Assembly (NCBI GenBank): GCA_020284085.1
Contig: JACEVL010000431.1
Location: forward strand, 679,001-743,000
Source: Aporrectodea caliginosa
Lineage: Eukaryota; Annelida; Clitellata; Crassiclitellata; Lumbricidae
DNA length: 64,000 nt
Reading direction: 5' to 3'
Positions 58,502 through 64,000 of this stretch are shown piece by piece. Both the position numbers and the translations under genes were made by a program. Each line of letters begins with the position of its first letter. Position 1 is the stretch's first letter. The notes under the pieces are model-generated. The model was not told where the DNA came from. It saw only the letters and a list, made by a program, of their open reading frames with translations, and made no database searches.

Positions 58502-58815
58502 TTAACCCTTTGCATGCCAGAGGTGCAGAATTGCGACATTTATAGCCTTGCTCTCCGTGCCAGAGGTGCAGAATTGCGACATTGTGGGTGCGTCCAGTAA
58601 AGTAGATGTCGTTTGGAAACTAGTGGTCTTTCAATGTAAATAAGGGCACCGTTAATTAGAGCAATAAAAGGGCTAAAAGTTTTCCATGGACAGTTTTTAA
58701 AAAATTTGGACGTTTGGTGGGGTAAATAGACCCGAAAGTGGGGGATGTTCTCACGGTGAATCTCCATGGTTATATCCCAAATCCGACCGCCGTATTTAGC
58801 GTATCAGCAACATTT
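58502..58815. repeat. dispersed repeat with TTAA-CCCTTTG end, copy 2
   Basis: TTAACCCTTTGCATGCCAGA start with an internal repeat of gccagaggtgcagaattgcg. Matches 18,103-18,365 in several blocks up to gtatcagcaacat. Confidence 0.65.
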
Positions 58816-59046
58816 ACAATTATCGTACATACCATTGTGCACGTAAAGCCTTCTGAGGGGTCATCCATTAGTATGTACACATGGGGGAGGGTTACCCGAA
58901 ATGAGTATGCGGACGTCTAGTGACAATGTACGTACGCATAGGAAACGGAGGATTGAAACCTCGATAATAATATGTTTATTTTTGGCTTTCAAATGGGCCT
59001 CCGAACATATCAGACACTACCAGTAGTACAGCGGCATAGCAAAACA

Positions 59047-61869
59047 ATTGTGCATTTTGTGATACAAGCATGAAATTTGGTACACACATTATACATGGTA
59101 TTAGGACGAGATATAGATATTGGGCCACGCTGAATTATTTTTGTTGTGGAAATGGCGGCCATTTTTCAAAATGGCCGACCAAAATAGAGATTTTTCAATA
59201 TCTCAGCTTCTAGTTCACTTAGAATCATGATCTTAGTGTCAAAACATACATAATTTGGGGCAAGGATTCCAATGGAACTAATTTCAGCCACATATCTACA
59301 CGAGATTTGCAGCCAGGGACGTCATTTTGGGAGGGGGCAGTCCTCGAGCAAAATATGGAACAATTGCTCATTTACTGATAGAAACATGAAATTTGTTACA
59401 TATTATGAACATGTCCTAATGGAAAATTGTACCCATAGGACCATCGCAGTTTTGCCACTGGCCTCAATGGCAGCCATTTTCCAAAATGGCCGACCAAAAA
59501 TATAAATTTTTCTATATCTCAGCTTCTAGTTCACTTTGAATCGTGATCTTGGAGTCTAAACATACATAAGTAGGGGCAAGAATTCCAATAGAAGAAATTG
59601 CAGACATATCTACACGAGATTTGCAGCCAGGGACGTCATTTGGGGGTTGGGGGTGGGCTGTCACGCTGAAATTTTTGGGTTTAAAACGGTGACCAAAATG
59701 ATGACAATAGAATTTTTTTTAATTCCTGCAATAGTCTATACATTTTTTTCTTAGAAACCCAGATTACAGCCTTAAAAGTGCCAATGTTCAAGGTTCAAAT
59801 AAAAAATCAAGTAAAATCAGGCTTATAAACTTTCAAGGTTCAGTTCAAATTTTTGAATTTTTTCTTTTCAAATTGTCTCCAACATATTTCTTCCAAATCA
59901 AGGTTACATTTGAAACTGTTGAAATTAAATGTACCGGTATGTATTCATCTAAGGATCACTGCGTGTTGAACAGTTACCCTCACAGACACCAAGCAGTACA
60001 TGGAAGTGAGTGCTTCCTGCACGAACATCTTTTTACACAATCCTTCTTGCACTTGCAGGACACCAACTATTTGCAGGTCGTGAAAAACACATGTATTGGG
60101 CTGCTTTTCATGCTAGCCGCCAGCCATCAAGTTCTCCAGTCATCTGTTCAACTGTTCTGCTTCCAATGTTCATTGAGGAAGCGCACTCAATCGCCATGAT
60201 CCGTCATTCAATGGATATTGTGAGGGATTGTGTTAATCATCTGAATCCGGGATAGACTCGAATAATCATCGTTGACCAGCCCCTGTTTGCTTTGGCCAAG
60301 CGGATTCAGTGGAAGTGGCCTGAGAGATACGTTGCGGATCTCATTGTCCTGGACACAAAGATAATTGCTGGTTCCGAAGCGGTCGAAACTGTTCGAAATG
60401 TAGCCTAAGAAAGATAGGCCAAGAACAATTCAAGACTTTCACTCAAGAGCGTTTGGTAGAAAGAACAAAGCCCATTGATGACTTCATTACACGCAACAAA
60501 TTGAAGGTCTTTGGCAGCCCTAAACAGAAGGTTGTAAGCAAAGTGAAGCAACAAGTCACCTCTTTGAAAAACAATGTGGGACAGTTTTCACATTTTATAT
60601 CGGTTGCCAGACAAGAGAGGGTAACCTTGATTTTTTAGCCACGAAAACCAAGCATGTCCACCGGCACTCTCAGAAGGTGGAAGACTATGCTTCGGTGCTA
60701 AAAGTGACCTTCTGGCATGCTTCGAAGATCTGTCGTATGTCCAGGTAGATGCCGCTGTTGCAACCAATATAATTCAGGACGGCGCTGCTATTGTGCACAT
60801 GTTGAAACCAGCTGCTTCCAAGAACTTCGATGAGTATGCCAGACACAGTTTCATTCCGTTTATCTTTGACAAGCTCCAGAGTGCTACACCTGTTGATATA
60901 GTATGGTGTGTATGGGACACTTATAAAGAGATTTCCTATAAAAGCACTGCAAGAATTGAACGTGGCAAAGGTGTGCGCAGACGTGTGGAAGGTCAAGTTA
61001 CCATACCAGGAAATTGGCCAAGCTTCCTTTGCGTTGACTCCAATAAAACAGAGCTCTTCAGACAAAATTCAAAAATGTGAACTGAACCTTGAAAGTTTAT
61101 AAGCCTGATTTTTACTTGATTTGTTATTTGAACCTTGAACATTGACACTTTTAAAGGCTGTAATCTGGATTTCTAAGAAAAAATGTATAGACTATTGCAG
61201 GAATTAAAAAAAATTCTATTGTCATCATTTTGGTCACCGTTTTAAACCCAAAAATTTCAGCGTGACAGCCCACCCCCAACCCCCAAATGACGTCCCTGGC
61301 TGCAAATCTCGTGTAGATATGTGTCTGCAATTTCTTCTATTGGAATTCTTGCCCCTACTTATGGATGTTTAGACTCCAAGATCACGATTCAAAGTGAACT
61401 AGAAGCTGAGATATAGAAAAATTTATATTTTTGGTCGGCCATTTTGGAAAATGGCTGCCATTGAGGCCAGTGGCAAAACTGCGATGGTCCTATGGGTACA
61501 ATTTTCCATTAGGACATGTTCATAATATGTAACAAATTTCATGTTTCTATCAGTAAATGAGCAATTGTTCCATATTTTGCTCGAGGACTGCCCCCTCCCA
61601 AAATGACGTCCCTGGCTGCAAATCTCGTGTAGATATGTGGCTGAAATTAGTTCCATTGGAATCCTTGCCCCAAATTATGTATGTTTTGACACTAAGATCA
61701 TGATTCTAAGTGAACTAGAAGCTGAGATATTGAAAAATCTCTATTTTGGTCGGCCATTTTGAAAAATGGCCGCCATTTCCACACAAAAAATAATTCAGCG
61801 TGGCCCAATATCTATATCTCGTCCTAATGTGTGTACCAAATTTCATGCTTGTATCACAAAATGCACAAT
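59047..61869. mobile_element. foldback element: about 810-bp near-identical inverted arms with 1.2-kb spacer
   Basis: The left arm 59,047-59,866 and right arm 61,063-61,869 are reverse complements with very few differences; one is a 12-bp gap near 59,089. A 77-codon frame inside is identical in both arms. Arms contain the phrase ggccattttcaaaatggcc and two gcagccagggacgtcatt blocks. No target duplication was seen. It lies in intron 13 of CARS1 or beyond. Confidence 0.92.
59870..61079 (+). pseudogene. decayed coding region inside the foldback element
   Basis: Broken plus-strand frames give AGREKHMYWAAFHASRQPSS, FIEEAHSIAMIRHSMDIV, DQPLFALAKRIQWKWPE, then NIIQDGAAIVHMLKPAASKN, FDEYARHSFIPFIFDKL, ARIERGKGVRRRVEGQ and PGNWPSFLCVDSNKTELF. 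This looks like a long uncharacterised protein common in repeat-rich invertebrate genomes, probably transposon-associated. I cannot assign a function. Multiple stops and frameshifts make it non-coding here. Confidence 0.65.
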
Positions 61870-62080
61870 CACTTCATATTTCGGAGCAGGGAGGTGGGGC
61901 AGTGGGAGAGGTGGAACTTGTAACCCACGTTACCTCTGACTGCTATTAACTGTCACGCAGCTCATCAGCATTGGAAGGGGGTACGTCAAGCGTACGTATT
62001 CAGTTGGGGATGAAAGAACATGTGCTTACAGGGAGGGGCCAATTTTCCGGATTTCTGCGTACATACTAAATGCATGATCC

Positions 62081-63890
62081 TTTAGCAACCAGCCCCAAGA
62101 TCAGCATCAGCCTTCTTAGCAACCAGCCTACTTAGCAACGATCCTCCGTAACATTAAACCTCTTAGCAACCATCCTTCTTAGCAACCATCCATCTTAGCA
62201 ACCAACCCTCGTAAGCAAGCAACCTCAATTGCTTAAGCGCCCAGTTTTAAAGATGCTGCCTCTAGCAACAAGCCCATTCAGCAACCAACTTCGTTAGCAA
62301 CCAGCCTCCTTAGCAACCAAATTCCTCAGCAACCAGCCTTCTTAACAACCAACCTTCGAAGCAACTAACTTAAAGGTCAGCCTCAGCATCTTTAGCAACC
62401 AGCCACTTTAGCAACCGTCCTTCTCAGCAACCAGCGTTAACAAGCACTCCCCTTAGCAACCAGCCTCCTTAGCACTCCCTAGCAACCGTCGTCCTTAGCA
62501 ACCAGTCTCCTTATCAACCGCACTCCTTAGCAACCAGGCTCCTTAGCAACCGAACTCCTTAATAACAACTCTAGCAATCACACTCCATGGCAACCAGCCT
62601 CCTTAGCAACCGCAATGCTTAGCAACAACTCTCCTTAGCAACCAGCAGTCCTTAACAACCGTTCCTTTGCAACCAACCTCCGTAGTCTCTCTGGTTACTA
62701 AAAAAGCGATTGCTAAGGAGGCTGGTTGCTAAAGAGGATGGTTGCTAAGGAAAGTTGTCCTTAGCAACCGTTGCTAAGGATAGTTTTTGCTAAGAAGGTT
62801 GGTTGCTGAGGAGAGCTTGTGCTAAGGAGTGTGGTTGCTAAGAAGTGAGGTGCTAAGGAGGCTGGTTGCTAAGGAAAGTTGTCCTTAGCAACCGTTGCTA
62901 AGGATAGTTTTTGCTAAGAAGATTGGTTGCTGATGCTAAGGAGTGTGGTTGCTAAGAAGTGCGGTGCTAAGGAGGCTGGTTGCTAAGGAAAGTTGTCCTT
63001 AGCAACCGTTGCTAAGGAGAGTTTTTGCTGATAAGGTTGGTTGCTGAGGAGAGCTTGTGCTAAGGAGTGTGGTTGCTAAGAATTGCGGTGCTAAGGATGT
63101 TGGTTACTAAGGAAAGTTGTCCTTAACAACCGTTGCTAAGGATGGTTTTTGCTAAGAAGGTTGGTTGCTGATGCTAAGGAGTGTGGTTGCTACGAAGTGC
63201 GGTGCTAAGGAGGCTGGTTGCTATGGAAAGTTGTCCTTAGCAACCGTTGCTAAGGATAGTTTTTGCTAAGAAGGTCGGTTGCTGAGGAGAGCTGGTGCTA
63301 AGGAGTGTGGTTGCTAAGGAAGCTGGTTGCTAAGGATAGTTATTGTTAAGGAGGCTGGTTGCTAAGGAGATTGGTTGCTAAGGATATTGGTTGTTAGACT
63401 GGTTGCTAAGGAGATTGGTTTTAGAGACTGGTTGCTAAAGAGGCTGAGGTTTACCTGAAGCTGATTTTTAACAAAGTTGGTTGCTATGGAGATGGTTGCT
63501 AAGGACAGCGGTTGCTAAGGAGACGTTTGCAAAGGATACTTGTTGCTAAGGACGCAAGGTGTTAAGGAGGCAGGTTGCTGACGAGACTGAGGCTGATTGT
63601 AAGCCTGATTGCTAATAAGTGCGGTTGCTCAGGAGCTCGTTGCTCAGGAGTTTGATTGCTAAGGAATTTGGTTGCTAAGGAGTCTGGTTGCTAAGATCTG
63701 TGGTTGCTAAGAAGGCTGGTTGCTAGAAAGACCTTGAATCTGGTTGCTAAGAAGGCTTGTTGCCAAGTAGGCTGGTTGCTAAACCTTAGCGGCTGGCCTT
63801 AAAGCTGTGAAGTGAAGTACATGGTTGCTAAGGAGTCTGGTTGCTAAAGGGCTGGTTTCTAAGGAGGCTGAGGTTACTCATTCTGGTTGC
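62081..63890. repeat. array of CTTAGCAACC / GGTTGCTAAG repeats with one orientation switch
   Basis: From 62,081 to about 62,690 the units read CTTAGCAACCAGCCTC. From there to 63,890 they read GAGGCTGGTTGCTAAG. In the second part a larger unit starting aaagttgtccttagcaacc recurs at 62,751, 62,875, 62,989, 63,113 and 63,227, alternating 124 and 114 bp. Confidence 0.95.
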
Positions 63891-64000
63891 GGGTGTATGC
63901 CGCCACAATACCTGTTAAAGTAAGAAGTATACACATTATCAGCAGTCTTTTATTATATGCCATAATTATATTTTTATGTATTTTTTATATAGCACCTTTT
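63891..64000. other. end of window, possible LINE/SINE tail
   Basis: The last bases (ttttatatagcacctttt) look like the start of a retroelement tail like those at 7.5 or 32.7 kb; cut by the window edge. Confidence 0.4.

Noticed and set aside
62081..63890. CRISPR array
   Set aside because: Animal DNA; units are variable, contiguous and change orientation, without regular unique spacers.

Overview
The window is animal nuclear DNA. It has small exons separated by large GT-AG introns, and most of the rest is transposable elements: tRNA-derived SINEs, CR1/L2-like and RTE-like LINEs, and many DNA transposons with intact 8-bp target duplications. LINEs carrying a 2A peptide and this mix of repeats suggest a bilaterian invertebrate, probably marine. 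The phylum cannot be fixed from the sequence alone.

Two host genes can be reconstructed exon by exon. The first is on the minus strand (9,743-34,542). It is a pro-apoptotic BCL-2 family member of BAX/BAK type. Five exons carry, in order, the BH4-like first helix, BH3, BH1 with NWGR, BH2 with a GGW, and a C-terminal membrane anchor. A short first exon with the start codon was not found. The second is on the plus strand (41,177 to beyond 58,292). It is cytosolic-type cysteinyl-tRNA synthetase (CARS1), with thirteen exons in phase. They carry the CGPTVYD/HMGH site, the zinc ligands and CKMSKS. The C-terminal third lies beyond the window. The first CARS1 exon also has an upstream in-frame ATG that would add a basic 36-residue leader resembling a mitochondrial presequence. 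The two genes are head to head, with 34.5-41.2 kb between them.

Region by region: 1-9.5 kb is repeats (SINEs, RTE and CR1-like LINE remnants, and two DNA elements inserted side by side). 9.7-34.5 kb is the BAX-like gene. Its introns hold a recent 390-bp tandem duplication with a transposon in one copy, a 5.8-kb DNA transposon with its own gene that is split by a 3-kb AT-rich element, and a nearly intact 4.7-kb LINE inserted into an older LINE. 34.7-41.1 kb holds a transposon inside a transposon and several smaller ones. 41.2-58.3 kb is CARS1, with a Tc1/mariner element in intron 1 and SINEs and LINE fragments in later introns. 59.0-61.9 kb is a large near-perfect inverted repeat around a decayed coding region. 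62.1-63.9 kb is an array of GTTGCTAAGG-type repeats that switches orientation once.

The most interesting non-host features are the LINE (2A peptide, about 190-bp tandem repeats in its 5' leader, 9-bp target duplication, only two one-base breaks), the AT-rich element with iterated 15-bp termini, the long palindrome and the GTTGCTAAGG array. Exon joins, motifs and target duplications were read directly. Superfamily names for the DNA elements are inferred from termini and duplication length.
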